A stretch of 50,707 bases of DNA from the NCBI GenBank assembly GCA_018816865.1, contig JAHIUW010000010.1:1-50707 (forward strand), in the 5' to 3' direction. The first letter of the stretch is position 1, and each line of letters starts with the position of its first letter. Positions 21,808 through 30,295 of this stretch are shown piece by piece. The DNA is from Pseudomonadota bacterium (GTDB taxonomy: Bacteria > Desulfobacterota > Desulfovibrionia > Desulfovibrionales > Desulfovibrionaceae). The notes under the pieces were generated by a model. The model was given only the letters and a program-made list of their open reading frames with translations, did not search any database and was not told the DNA's origin. The translations under genes and the position numbers were made by a program.

Positions 21808-21951
21808 GTGTCCTGTTTCCTCCTTGGACGTTTTGGCACTTCATCCCCTAGTCTGCCACGGTTCGCGCGCTTTGGCTAGTCGCAGCTCTCGGGCGGCCTT
21901 GCCGGGGGTGGAGATTCATGGGTTGCTGGTTGGCGTAGCCATCCTGGTCTG

Positions 21952-21979
21952 TTGACAAATCGTCATCATCTTGTATTGC
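21952..21979 (+). promoter_or_regulatory. Sigma-70-like promoter for the 88-residue protein
   Basis: TTGACA at 21952-21957, a 16-nt spacer and TATTGC at 21974-21979, followed 9 nt later by AGGAGG and the ATG at 21999. The leader would be very short. The -35 is perfect and the -10 matches four of six positions. Confidence 0.55.
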
Positions 21980-21998
21980 GAATTGCAGGAGGTGCTCC

Positions 21999-22265
21999 AT
22001 GCCGCGTAAAGTCCGATCCGTGAGGGTCCCCGAAGAACTGGAACAGCTTGATCTGTCGGGGATCGTCCATGAGTGCGAGCGTTATCTGCGTGATCTGGAA
22101 AGTGCCACCCTGTTGAAAATGGAAGGCAAGCCCGAGGCCGCCGAGGCGCTGATCAAGACCCGCCGGGCCGATCTGGGCCGTAAGATCGGGCACAAGGTCT
22201 GGGAGGCCCGGGTGGCCTTTGGCGAAAAGCGTCGCGCCACGAGCGAGGCGGGCGGCAAATCCTGA
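21999..22265 (+). CDS. Small helical protein of unknown function (88 aa)
   Basis: An 88-residue charged, mostly helical protein (MPRKVRSVRVPEELEQLDLSG...). It has an ideal AGGAGG six bases before the ATG and a promoter just upstream, so expression is likely. No signal peptide, membrane segment or cysteine is seen. The pattern of Glu/Lys/Arg with LEQLDL, LRDLESATLLKM and AAEALIKTRR suggests a two- or three-helix bundle. The basic C-terminus (KRRATSEAGGKS) may be flexible. It is divergent from the DEAD-box gene and converges on the exported protein gene. I do not recognise the family. Confidence 0.8.
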   Translation: MPRKVRSVRVPEELEQLDLSGIVHECERYLRDLESATLLKMEGKPEAAEALIKTRRADLGRKIGHKVWEARVAFGEKRRATSEAGGKS

Positions 22266-22365
22266 GTGGCTCCAGAGGGGGGGCTTGCGTTCAGTTCCTT
22301 CCAGCAGCTGAGGGGTCCTTCTTTTCAGGCTTGTTGGAATCAGCAGTTCATTTCCTGACGGCCAT

Positions 22366-23085
22366 TCAGGGCAGCTGCGCCACGAGCGGCAGCTCCGGCA
22401 GCACGCTCTCGGCTATGAGTTCACTGTGCACCTTTTGGGTGCCGGGCAGGCCCCGGGTCTCCTCGGTCTTGACCAGCAGGCCGTCGGAGAGGCGGTACCA
22501 GTAATAGGACTTCCAGAACAGACCCTGGATACCGGGCACGGTGTATTTGTACTTCACAGCCTCGCAGGGAGCGCCGGCGATGGTCAGGGTCTCGGTCTCC
22601 TGGCGGAGGGCCACCAGTTTCACCACACGCTCTTCCTCGGGCTTGGTCATGTAGAATTCGCTTTCTTGCTGTCCGGTCAGGACCACATCACGCAGCAGCA
22701 GTACGGACCCGAACCACAGGCCGTCAACCTCGAACCCTTTGTCCATGGGCTTGCCGTCTAGTGTGCCCGTGAGCCGCAGGGACCTTCCCTCGCGGCGGAA
22801 GGTCAGGGTGTCGCCTTTGGCCGGGTTGTCGTAGTCCTCAAGCAGGGTGTTCAGCTTGTGGTCGGTGACGATGACGCGCTTGATACCCTGGTTGAAGAGC
22901 TGGATGCGGTAGCCGTTCGCGGTCTTGTCGATCAGGTATTCCTTGCTGGACGAGGTGTCGCCCGTGCGTTCCGCGTAGACCAGGCGCACCGACGCCCCGC
23001 CAAAGGCCGTGGCTGGGGTCGCGCCGATGGCGCACAGCGCGCAGCAGACCAGAGACAGGATACAGACACAAAGCAGATTGCGCAT
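22366..23085 (-). CDS. Exported protein, DUF3108-like
   Basis: A 239-residue protein with a signal peptide MRNLLCVCILSLVCCALCAIGATPATA, unusually rich in cysteine within the hydrophobic core. The mature part is beta-rich: LVYAERTGDTSSSKEYLIDKT, then GVDGLWFGSVLLL-type strands, CEAVKYKYTVPGIQG, and YYWYRLSDGLLVKTEETRG. That last strand-turn pattern is typical of LolA/DUF3108-like periplasmic lipid-binding folds. Binding of a lipid or polysaccharide is a guess from the fold. The start at 23085 has GGAG some 11 bases upstream; the longer frame lacks a signal. It stands alone, converging with the 88-residue gene. Confidence 0.7.
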   Translation of the reverse strand: MRNLLCVCILSLVCCALCAIGATPATAFGGASVRLVYAERTGDTSSSKEYLIDKTANGYRIQLFNQGIKRVIVTDHKLNTLLEDYDNPAKGDTLTFRREGRSLRLTGTLDGKPMDKGFEVDGLWFGSVLLLRDVVLTGQQESEFYMTKPEEERVVKLVALRQETETLTIAGAPCEAVKYKYTVPGIQGLFWKSYYWYRLSDGLLVKTEETRGLPGTQKVHSELIAESVLPELPLVAQLP

Positions 23086-23248
23086 ACGGTTGTTGCTCCA
23101 AAGGACATGCGCCCGGAGAGAAGCAACCGGGCTGTGCAGAGGGATGCGTACCGCAGCCCGGTTTGTCAAGTTTGGCTGTCTTGTCTTAGCCGGTTGAGGG
23201 TCATGTTTTGCGCATAAGCTGTTCAAAAATGTACGAGTGCAAGACACA

Positions 23249-23301
23249 AAAGAGAGCCAAGGCCGAAGCGTACTTCCGTACGTGAGGCTTTGGCTCTCTT
23301 G
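23249..23301. repeat. Inverted repeat with CGTAC core after the FAD-oxidoreductase gene
   Basis: AAGAGAGCCAA..GCGTAC pairs with GTACG..TTGGCTCTCTT. It lies 39 nt beyond the stop of the minus-strand oxidoreductase and upstream of the exported protein gene. It belongs by layout (arms plus a TACG core) to the gene-end inverted repeats and may stabilise or end the oxidoreductase transcript. Confidence 0.7.
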
Positions 23302-23339
23302 AAGTAACGAAGCAATTGTGCGTTTTAGGGCAGCTTTGC

Positions 23340-24449
23340 TTAGCCGTTGTCGGTGGAGAACAAAGCCATAAACCTGCGGTCAATGGTGTCCTTGAACCAG
23401 AAGGCCGGTTTGCCGCCGAAGATCAGTCCCCATTTCATGAAGATGCCCGTGCCGTCGCCCAGGTTGAAGATCAGCAGGTATTTCCCGCCCGGGTCGAAGG
23501 GCATCAGCGGCTGGCCATTCAGTTGGGCCGAGAGGTTGTGCACCAGCACGGGATGCTGGCGCACCGCGTAGACCCCGACCTTGTCCAGGGGCTGGTCCGT
23601 AAAATGGATGCAGTCGCCTCCGCCGAAGATCTCGGGATGCTGGGCGCTCTGCAGGAAACGGTTCACCGCGAGCCCTCCGTCGGGTCCGGTGGTCAGGCCG
23701 CTGTCCGCGAACAGGGTCGGCGGGCGCACTCCCAGAGCCAGGAAGATCACATCGGCCTTGTGCTCGTCGCCGGATTGCAGGATCACCCTGCCGGATTCGG
23801 CCCGGTGCACGTAGCCCGCCTCCAGCACATTGATGCCGCGTCTGGCGAAGTTGGCCAAGGCCATGGACCGGATCCTTTCGGGCAGATTGCGCAGAAATTT
23901 CTTGCCCGCGAAGACCGTGACCTCGGGGCTGCGGCCATCAACCCTGACGGAGCGGGCATTCCCGGCCACCTCCAGGGCCGCCGGACCGCCTCCCACCACG
24001 GCCACGCGCACGGGACCCTGTTTCAGGAGGGTCTCGATGCGCTCGCGTCCGAACCACAGGTTCTGGATGGGCTTGACCGTGAGCACGTCCTTGCTCTGTG
24101 GCGGGGTCTCATCGGGCGTGGGAATCACGCTGCCCGCATTGAAGGACAAGACGTCGTAATCCACGGTGCCCCCCGAGGCCAGAAGCACGGTGCGCGACGC
24201 GGCGTCCACGGAGACCATGCGGTCCTCGACGAAGGTGCCGCCCCGGGCCTCGACCATGGCCTTGACCGGAAAGCGGATCTGTTCGGGGCTGTATGTCCCC
24301 CCCAGCACCCCCGGACCCATGCCCGAATAATAATGCTGCGGGGTGGGGTTGATCAGGGTGACCTGATGGCCCTGTGCGATGATCTTGGCGGTATCAAACA
24401 GCACACCCGCGTGGGCGTGGCCGCCGCCGATGAGTACGAGATGTCCCAT
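23340..24449 (-). CDS. FAD/NAD-dependent oxidoreductase (NDH-2/SQR-like)
   Basis: A 369-residue two-dinucleotide-binding flavoprotein. The FAD Rossmann motif is LVLIGGGHAHAGVL at the N-terminus, and the second (NAD) motif is VAVVGGGPAALEVAG near the middle. The C-terminal FAD contact GGGDCIHF is present. The HAH after the glycine loop and the overall length match the NADH dehydrogenase-like proteins found next to or fused with selenophosphate synthetase, but no selD is adjacent here. The redox cysteine pair of sulfide:quinone reductases is absent, so a quinone- or soluble acceptor-dependent NADH oxidation is more likely. AAAGGAG eight bases upstream fixes the start at 24449. Confidence 0.85.
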   Translation of the reverse strand: MGHLVLIGGGHAHAGVLFDTAKIIAQGHQVTLINPTPQHYYSGMGPGVLGGTYSPEQIRFPVKAMVEARGGTFVEDRMVSVDAASRTVLLASGGTVDYDVLSFNAGSVIPTPDETPPQSKDVLTVKPIQNLWFGRERIETLLKQGPVRVAVVGGGPAALEVAGNARSVRVDGRSPEVTVFAGKKFLRNLPERIRSMALANFARRGINVLEAGYVHRAESGRVILQSGDEHKADVIFLALGVRPPTLFADSGLTTGPDGGLAVNRFLQSAQHPEIFGGGDCIHFTDQPLDKVGVYAVRQHPVLVHNLSAQLNGQPLMPFDPGGKYLLIFNLGDGTGIFMKWGLIFGGKPAFWFKDTIDRRFMALFSTDNG

Positions 24450-24583
24450 AAGCCAGACTCCTTTGCTGAATCTGCTTATTTGTAACGGAAGTTGCGCCCG
24501 AGGCAAACAGTTTTGCGAACATAGGGCATCACTGGGCCAGCCACTGGGGGCGTAACCTGCGGCGCAGGTCCGTCCCGGTCCAC

Positions 24584-24619
24584 GAAAAACCCCCCGCCTT
24601 CATGCCGAAGGCGGGGGGT
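24584..24619 (-). terminator. Terminator of the alanine dehydrogenase gene
   Basis: Minus-strand ACCCCCCGCCTT pairs with AAGGCGGGGGGT and is followed by TTTTT (AAAAA at 24584-24588 on the plus strand). It begins 27 nt after the ald stop codon. Confidence 0.9.
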
Positions 24620-24645
24620 GGAGTGTCATTCTTCCGGGAGGTTGC

Positions 24646-25749
24646 TTACAGAGCCTGATCCGGGGTGATGCTCTTGATGCCGAAGGCTTCGCCCACGGCC
24701 GGACAGGTCAGGATGCCGTCCTTGGTGTTCAGGCCGCGCAGCAGCGCGCCGTCGGCCTTCAGGGCATCCAGGCCCTTGTCGGCCAGCTTGATGGCGTAGG
24801 GCAGGGTCTGGTTGGTCAGGGCGAAGGTCGAGGTGCGCGGCACGGCACCCGGCATGTTGGTCACGCCGTAGTGCACCACGCCGTCCACCACGTAGGTGGG
24901 GTCCTTGTGGGTGGTGGGCTTGATGGTCTCGATGCAGCCGCCCTGGTCGATGGCCACGTCCACGACCACGGAGCCTTCCTTCATGGTCCTGATCATGTCG
25001 GCGGTGACCAGTCTGGGGGCCTTGGCGCCGGGGATGAGCACCGCGCCCACCAGCAGGTCGGCGTAGGCCACGGCCTTGCGGATGTTGGGCTCGGTGGAGG
25101 TGATGGTCATGATGCGCCCGGCGAACACGTCGTCCAGGTACTGCAGGCGGCGGTGGTTGATGTCGATCATGGTCACCTGCGCGCCCAGGCCCATGGCCAT
25201 CTTGGCGGCGTTGGTGCCGACCACACCCGCACCCAGCACCACCACGGAGCCGGGGGCCACACCGGGCACGCCGCCCAGCAGGATGCCCCGTCCGCCCTGG
25301 GGCTTCTCCAAGAAGCGCGCGCCCTCCTGGGTGGCCATGCGGCCCGCGACCTCGGACATGGGGGTCAACAGCGGCAGGGAGCCGTCGGGCAGTTGCACGG
25401 TCTCGTAGGCGATGGCCGTGGTGCCCGCGTTCAACAGGGCCTCGGTCAGTTCCTTCTCGGCGGCCAGGTGCAGGTAGGTGAACAGCAAGAGGTCCTTGCG
25501 CAGGAACTTGTATTCCTCGGCAATGGGCTCCTTGACCTTGATCACCATCTCGGCGCCCCAGGCCTGCTCGCGAGTCACGAGCTTGGCGCCGGCGGCGGTG
25601 TATTCCTCGTCCTTCAGGCCGCTGCCCAGACCGGCACCGGCCTCGACCAGCACCTCGTGACCGCGGCGGACCAGGGTCTCCGCGCCGCCGGGGGTCATGG
25701 CCACACGGTTTTCCAGGGTCTTCACTTCTTTGGGCACTCCGATGATCAT
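24646..25749 (-). CDS. ald: Alanine dehydrogenase
   Basis: A 367-residue NAD-dependent L-alanine dehydrogenase (alanine + NAD to pyruvate + ammonium + NADH). Active-site features are present: Arg15 (ENRVAM), Lys73 (KVKEP), His94 (TYLHLAA) and the aspartate in VAIDQGGC. The NAD-binding loop is [14 protein letters not shown]. The ending VGEAFGI and full length fit the family. An Lrp/AsnC gene lies 80 nt upstream in the same direction; the pair is a common arrangement and the regulator probably controls ald in response to alanine. GAGGA lies about eight bases upstream of the ATG, and a strong terminator follows. Confidence 0.97.
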   Translation of the reverse strand: MIIGVPKEVKTLENRVAMTPGGAETLVRRGHEVLVEAGAGLGSGLKDEEYTAAGAKLVTREQAWGAEMVIKVKEPIAEEYKFLRKDLLLFTYLHLAAEKELTEALLNAGTTAIAYETVQLPDGSLPLLTPMSEVAGRMATQEGARFLEKPQGGRGILLGGVPGVAPGSVVVLGAGVVGTNAAKMAMGLGAQVTMIDINHRRLQYLDDVFAGRIMTITSTEPNIRKAVAYADLLVGAVLIPGAKAPRLVTADMIRTMKEGSVVVDVAIDQGGCIETIKPTTHKDPTYVVDGVVHYGVTNMPGAVPRTSTFALTNQTLPYAIKLADKGLDALKADGALLRGLNTKDGILTCPAVGEAFGIKSITPDQAL

Positions 25750-25829
25750 GGCTGCATCCTCGCTTATCTTAAGAGACTATTGATTCACTGTCCGCGCACC
25801 AGGGATCATCCCCGGTCGCCGGTTACTGC

Positions 25830-26324
25830 CTATTTGAAGAAATGCTCACGCACCGCGTGCGGCAGCGGAACCCATTTGCGTTTGGCCTTCATGACCACAA
25901 AGGACTCCGAGGAGCTGACTCCGCCCACGCTGGACAGGTCGTCGTTGATGAAGGTGTAGAGGTCGTCGGTGCCCTGGGTGAGCACAATCTCGGCCACGAT
26001 GTCGTAGCGGCCCGTGACCACGGCCACCCAGTTGACCCGGTCCAGTCCGGCGATGCGTTCCATCATGTCGTCCATCTTGCTATGGGTGGCGACGTTGATG
26101 CCCACCAGGGCGATCTCCAGGCCTTTGACCTTGAAGGGGTCCACCAGACCGGCGATTCTGAGTACGCCGGCATTGATCAGATTTTTCATGCGTGAGCGCG
26201 TGGTGGGGCTGGTCACGCCCAGGCGTTCGGAGACCAGCCCCACCGAGAGTTGACCGTCCTCGGCAAGCACCGAGAGCAGCTTTTTGTCCTGGGGACTCAA
26301 ATCGAATTGCTGGTCGTTGCCCAT
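25830..26324 (-). CDS. Lrp/AsnC-family transcriptional regulator
   Basis: A 164-residue feast/famine regulator. The N-terminal winged helix (DKKLLSVLAEDGQLSVGLVSERLGVTSPTTRSRMKNLINAGVL) is followed by the RAM ligand-binding domain (about 70-150, VNWVAVVTGRYDIVAEIVL is the core strand pair). It should form octamers or dimers that bind an amino acid. The ATG at 26324 is preferred over a TTG 13 codons upstream because the latter adds a Pro-rich extension. The gene directly precedes ald, so alanine-responsive control of ald is the simplest role. It is divergent from the MoaD/ThiS gene with a 169-nt gap. Confidence 0.9.
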   Translation of the reverse strand: MGNDQQFDLSPQDKKLLSVLAEDGQLSVGLVSERLGVTSPTTRSRMKNLINAGVLRIAGLVDPFKVKGLEIALVGINVATHSKMDDMMERIAGLDRVNWVAVVTGRYDIVAEIVLTQGTDDLYTFINDDLSSVGGVSSSESFVVMKAKRKWVPLPHAVREHFFK

Positions 26325-26493
26325 ACCTTGCCCCGCTGGTTCTGAGGGTCGCGGATTATTCAATGCGAAAAAACCGTCTTCTGTTTCTATCTAATTGGGA
26401 AATAACATGTCAATAATTTTCCTTTGTCCCCGGCTTTTCGGGCAGCGGGGAGAGACTCCTTTGCAAGGCCGTTTTTTTTTGAGATACAAAGGA

Positions 26494-26721
26494 ATGATTA
26501 TCTCAGTGAAATGTTTCGCCACATTGGCCAAGTTTCAGCCAAAGGATTCCGATGGCTTTGAGCTGGGGGACGGGACCAGCGTCGCCGGGCTCATTGAGGT
26601 CCTGGGCATCGACCCCGCAGAGGTCAAGATCATCTTTTTGAACGGCAAGCACCGTGCGCCCGAGGCAATCATCGCCCCGGGGGACCGCGTTGGGTTGTTC
26701 CCGGCCGTGGGCGGAGGCTGA
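26494..26721 (+). CDS. MoaD/ThiS-family sulfur-carrier protein
   Basis: A 75-residue ubiquitin-fold protein. The beta-grasp pattern starts MIISVKCFATLAKF and ends in PGDRVGLFPAVGGG, whose C-terminal glycines would be adenylated and thiocarboxylated by a ThiF/MoeB-type enzyme. Its stop overlaps the start of that enzyme's gene (TGATG), so the two are coupled. AAAGGA lies immediately before the chosen ATG; an in-frame GTG four codons later (26506) has better spacing and cannot be excluded. Whether it feeds molybdopterin/tungstopterin or another sulfur pathway cannot be told, as no moaE or thiG is nearby. Confidence 0.85.
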   Translation: MIISVKCFATLAKFQPKDSDGFELGDGTSVAGLIEVLGIDPAEVKIIFLNGKHRAPEAIIAPGDRVGLFPAVGGG

Positions 26722-27572
26722 TGGTGCCCGAGCGCGAGGCCTTTGCGAGGCGCTCCGAGGCCCTGGCCCTGGACGCCAGGCGTCCGGATGGTGTCGCCTA
26801 CCGCAGCCTGCCCGAGGATGGCGGGGCGGTTCTGGCCCGCGAGTTCGGCCTGGCCCTGCGCGAGGTCCAGGCCCGCTGCCTGGATGCGGGCATCGTGCCC
26901 GAGCGTTACGCCCGCAACCTGACCACCCATTCCCTGTCCGAGCAGGCCCGGTTGCTGCGTAGCCGGGTGGTGGTCGTGGGTCTGGGCGGTCTGGGCGGCC
27001 ATGTGTTGGAGATACTCTGCCGCATGGGCGTTGGCCGCATCAGCGCGGCGGACGGCGATCTCTTCGAGCAGAGCAATCTGAACCGTCAGTTGCTGTCGTC
27101 CTCCCTGACCCTGGAGCGGACCAAGGCCACGGCCGCCCTGGAGCGCGCCCGGCTGATCAATCCGGCAGTGGAGCTGCTGGCCGACGGTGTGTTTTGGGAT
27201 TTTGAGGACATGGAAACTGTCCTGGCCGGGGCGGATCTGGCCGTGGACGCCATGGGCGGGCTGGACGATCGTCCGGCCCTGCAACGCGCCGCTGCCGGGG
27301 CCGGGGTGCCGCTGGTCACGGCGGCCATCGCGGGCATGAGCGGCTATGTGGCAACGGTGCTGCCCGGACAAGTCGGCCCCGCGACCCTGTTCGGCACGGG
27401 TGCGGCCGCCGAGGATAGCCTGGGCAGTCCGGCCCCGTCCGTGGCCGTGGCCGCCAGCCTGCAATGCGCCGAGGCCCTGGGTATCCTGTGCGGCTGGGCC
27501 CCGACCTTGGCGGGCAAGATGCTGATCTTCGATCTGGCCGACATGACCTTTGAAACCATGCAAATCGCTTAG
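26721..27572 (+). CDS. ThiF/MoeB-family E1-like activating enzyme
   Basis: A 283-residue adenylating enzyme. The ATP-binding glycine loop GLGGLGG is at 87-93; DGDLFEQSNLNRQLL (111-125) holds the catalytic aspartate and arginine; AVDAMGGLDDR follows. There is no CxxC zinc-binding pair and no obvious active-site cysteine in the usual loop (TAAIAGMSGYV), which fits simple adenylation of the sulfur carrier rather than transthiolation. The N-terminal 80 residues carry a short helical extension. It is translationally coupled to the MoaD/ThiS gene, and this carrier-plus-activator pair is the likely functional unit. The final sulfur acceptor is unknown. Confidence 0.88.
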   Translation: MVPEREAFARRSEALALDARRPDGVAYRSLPEDGGAVLAREFGLALREVQARCLDAGIVPERYARNLTTHSLSEQARLLRSRVVVVGLGGLGGHVLEILCRMGVGRISAADGDLFEQSNLNRQLLSSSLTLERTKATAALERARLINPAVELLADGVFWDFEDMETVLAGADLAVDAMGGLDDRPALQRAAAGAGVPLVTAAIAGMSGYVATVLPGQVGPATLFGTGAAAEDSLGSPAPSVAVAASLQCAEALGILCGWAPTLAGKMLIFDLADMTFETMQIA

Positions 27573-27729
27573 AAGGGGCCGTCTGCGGCGTTGCTGCAAA
27601 AAAGAGGTGATCTTACGCATGCTTAATAGGCTGCGATCGCGCAGTTCAGCCCCGACCCAAATCCTACTGGCCCAACAGCCCCGTTCGTATCCCATGCCCC
27701 GCGCCGTCCTCTCAATCCCACACCTTCCC

Positions 27730-28165
27730 TCGGGGCATCAGGCGTAAGCCGTGCGGACCAAGGCCGCACGAGCGAAACAGCCAGGCCCGGCAACAAGTGG
27801 GGCGCAACGATAGAAAGACCTTTGCTTCACAAGGGAATAATCGGCTGGAAATAAGGAGAATATCGACTCAAAGGGGGGAGGGAGGAGTCCAGAGGAGGTT
27901 CCGGGGGGAAAGGGAGCCTTGCGACCATCCACCCACACCTCCTCTGGTCCCGCCGAAGGCGAACAGAACAAAATCAAACCACCAACGCAGTCCCGCGCAG
28001 GCGGGCAACCAAACCCTCTGGTCCCGCCGAAGGCGAACAGAACAAAATCAAACCACCAACGCAGTCCCGCGCAGGCGGGCAACCAAACCCTTGGTCCTGC
28101 TGAAGGCGACCAGCATTAATTCAAAACCACCAAGGCAGCCCCGCGCAGGCGTCCTGGGTTTAGGG
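27730..28165 (-). repeat. Composite structured repeat, copy 2
   Basis: In reverse orientation: module B at 27730-27795, then module A with arms CCAGAGGAGGT (27889-27899) and ACCTCCTCTGG (27937-27947), then three tandem units. It fills the convergent gap between the ThiF-like gene and the helix-turn-helix gene. The gap also holds half elements of the gene-end inverted repeats (GGCGTTGCTGC near 27587, GGCGTTACTG near 28187). Confidence 0.85.
27942..28160 (-). repeat. Tandem 74-bp units inside composite copy 2
   Basis: The unit starting CTCTGGTCCCGCC occurs at 27942-28015 and again, identical, at 28016-28089. A third, diverged copy follows to about 28160. The unit is the outer flank of module A (RC: GCCTGCGCGG..CTTCGGCGGGACC). 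The perfect match between the first two copies implies a recent duplication. Confidence 0.9.
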
Positions 28166-28252
28166 TGCCCATCATCCCGCGACGGCGGCGTTACTGTAAG
28201 CAGGGCAAAATCTCGCGTATGCCTTAATACGCATAAACCCCGTCAACGGCGG

Positions 28253-29287
28253 TCAACCCTGGCGCAGGCCGCGCAAGAACGCGATGCGCGCCTCGGCGTC
28301 CAGTTCGGTGTTGGGCGTCGTCAGTCGCGTTAGGGCGGCCACCTGATTGCCGCGCGGTGTGACCGTGGGCGTCAGGGTCAGGGTCTGGGCGGGCAGGGTC
28401 GCCAGGGTCAGTTGCCACAGCCCGCCTTGGCGGGTCCAACTGCATCCGGGTTGCAGGCGGCCCGCCAGAGTTCCGACGGTCAGCCCCGGGACCCCGAGAT
28501 AATCGCCCTGTGCGTTCTGCGCCACCACGGGCAGTTCCAGAAAAGCCTCGTCGGGCTCTGGCCTTGCGCCCGGCTGCGGTTCCGGCCCCAAGGGTTGCAG
28601 GGCATAGCGTTCGTATTCGCCCGTGCGGGTGCGGATGCGCACCACGCGCTGCGGTTGGCCTGGAGCCTGGGGCGCTGGTTCCGCAGGCCGTGTCGGTCGC
28701 TGTGCCCGCTGCATCGGCGGGGCTTGATCATGTCCAGGAACGACCCTGTTCCTGAGTTGTTCCCCGGCGGAGTCGTCGCCCCGGGGTGCGGCGTCGGCCC
28801 GAGGGGGCGCGTTGGCTGGTGCGGGCGGGACCTCTGCGGCCTGATGTTTCAAGGCCCGCAGTTCCTCCAGCAGTCTCGGGTGGCCGTGCATCTGGTCCAG
28901 CCGTTTCTCCAGCCGCTCCAACCGTTCGGCGGTGCGCTGCTGGCTGCGGACCAGTTCCGCCATGTTGCGGGCCAGGTCGGAGAGCAACCCCTTGTCCGCA
29001 CCACCCTGCATCGCTTGCCCGCTCCTGCTGCGCCCCGCCCTGGGCAGGACCTGTTCCAGGCGCTCGCGCACCTCGTCGCTGGAGAGCCCGGCCAGGTACC
29101 CGTCGTGGATCACCCGGCAGGCGTCCAGGGCCTCGGGCGCAAAGCGCAGAGGTTTGCCCCGGGTCAGCAGCGGCAGGGATGTGGGGAATTTTCGCCGCCA
29201 GCTTTTGATGGTGGCCACGGAGACACCCAGTGCCGAGGCAAGGTCTTTATATGTGTGGCAATCGTTATTCATCGGTATCGCATTCAT
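28253..29287 (-). CDS. Helix-turn-helix protein with coiled coil and C-terminal domain
   Basis: About 344 residues. An N-terminal MerR/excisionase-like DNA-binding helix-turn-helix (YKDLASALGVSVATIKSWRRKFP) is followed by the dimerising-type segment PEALDACRVIHDGYLAGLSSDEVRERL, a heptad stretch (MAELVRSQQRTAERLERLEKRLDQM), a long Pro/Ala/Gln linker and a beta-rich C-terminal domain (LELPVVAQNAQGDYLGVPGLTVGTLAGRL). It is likely a transcription factor or DNA-architectural protein. The start is uncertain: ATGs at 29287 and 29272 both lack a strong ribosome-binding site. It is divergent from the LysE gene, which it may control. No close family is recognised. Confidence 0.75.
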   Translation of the reverse strand: MNAIPMNNDCHTYKDLASALGVSVATIKSWRRKFPTSLPLLTRGKPLRFAPEALDACRVIHDGYLAGLSSDEVRERLEQVLPRAGRSRSGQAMQGGADKGLLSDLARNMAELVRSQQRTAERLERLEKRLDQMHGHPRLLEELRALKHQAAEVPPAPANAPPRADAAPRGDDSAGEQLRNRVVPGHDQAPPMQRAQRPTRPAEPAPQAPGQPQRVVRIRTRTGEYERYALQPLGPEPQPGARPEPDEAFLELPVVAQNAQGDYLGVPGLTVGTLAGRLQPGCSWTRQGGLWQLTLATLPAQTLTLTPTVTPRGNQVAALTRLTTPNTELDAEARIAFLRGLRQG

Positions 29288-29490
29288 CCATTGAAACAAG
29301 GTTCATAATTGCAACGGTATTCAAATCGACATCCGGGGTCAAGGGCCTGTGCTGCTGCTCGGGCCATCTGCCCCATGCCCTTCTCGTGTCTTTGGCCCGG
29401 ACGTTCTCTCTCCCCGCCATGCACCCGGGTTGACTCTTCAGCGTCCTGAAATTCTTGCTTTTAGCAGGGCAGGTGTGCAAAGCATTGCCC

Positions 29491-30126
29491 ATGACTCATC
29501 ATCTTTGGGCTGATATCGTCACTGGCTGCGTGCTGGGGTTCTGGGCAGGGATGTCTCCCGGGCCGCTGCTGACCCTGGTGGTCACCGAGACCGTGCGCAA
29601 CGGCACGGGCGCCGGACTGCGCGTGGCCGCCGCGCCGCTGATTACCGATTTTCCCATCGTGGCGCTGTCCCTGCTGGTGCTGGCGCAGCTGGCGCACTCC
29701 GCCGGGGTGCTGGGGGTCGTGTCTCTGGCCGGGGGCTGTTTCATTCTCTATCTGGCCTGGGAGACCTGGAAGGCCAAGCCCCCGCAGCCCATGCAGCAAT
29801 CCGATCTCTCCCGTTCCCTGAAAAGGGGGGTGATCACCAATTTCCTCAGTCCGCATCCCTATCTGTTCTGGATTACTGTGGGCTCCCCGCTCTTGCTCAA
29901 GGGCTGGCAGCAAGGTCCCGCAGGCCCCATCCTGCTGTTGGCCGGGTTCTATTTCTGTCTGGTGGGGGCCAAGATTTCCGTGGCCCTGCTGGTGGGCCGG
30001 TCCAGGGATTTTCTCCGGGGCCGGGTCTATACCCTGGTCTTGCGTTTCATGGGCGTGGTGCTGGCCCTGTTCGCGCTGCTGTTCTTCAGGGACGGCTGGC
30101 GGCTGTTGACCGCCGGGGCCTTGTAG
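29491..30126 (+). CDS. LysE/RhtB-family amino-acid exporter
   Basis: A 211-residue inner-membrane protein with six hydrophobic segments. The family motif GMSPGPLLTLV lies near the N-terminus (helix 1-2 junction), and the middle has the FLSPHPYLFWITVGSPLLL block. LysE/RhtB proteins export amino acids such as lysine or homoserine lactone; the substrate here is unknown. The ATG at 29491 is preferred over an upstream TTG at 29455 although its ribosome-binding site is weak. Divergent from the helix-turn-helix gene. The GC-rich codon usage is like its neighbours. Confidence 0.88.
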   Translation: MTHHLWADIVTGCVLGFWAGMSPGPLLTLVVTETVRNGTGAGLRVAAAPLITDFPIVALSLLVLAQLAHSAGVLGVVSLAGGCFILYLAWETWKAKPPQPMQQSDLSRSLKRGVITNFLSPHPYLFWITVGSPLLLKGWQQGPAGPILLLAGFYFCLVGAKISVALLVGRSRDFLRGRVYTLVLRFMGVVLALFALLFFRDGWRLLTAGAL

Positions 30127-30295
30127 TGACCCGGTATGCTGCCCTTGCAACGAGCAGGTGACTTCCTTCCAGGGGCGATTCCTTGAGCTGTTCAGGGCGT
30201 GACCAGGCCACGCAGAGCCTTGGTATCTGTGTGTATTTTAGGTTAATTGTTCCAGGATGTTTGCGTAATACCTGAAAACGATTTATGGGAAATCC

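Noticed and set aside
27919-28119. Short Pro/Arg/Gln-rich frames in the repeat region
   Set aside because: They lie inside the structured repeat and its tandem flank; the same pattern occurs in other copies with frame changes.
27942-28160. CRISPR-like array
   Set aside because: Units are 74 bp without spacers, only two are identical, and no cas genes are present.
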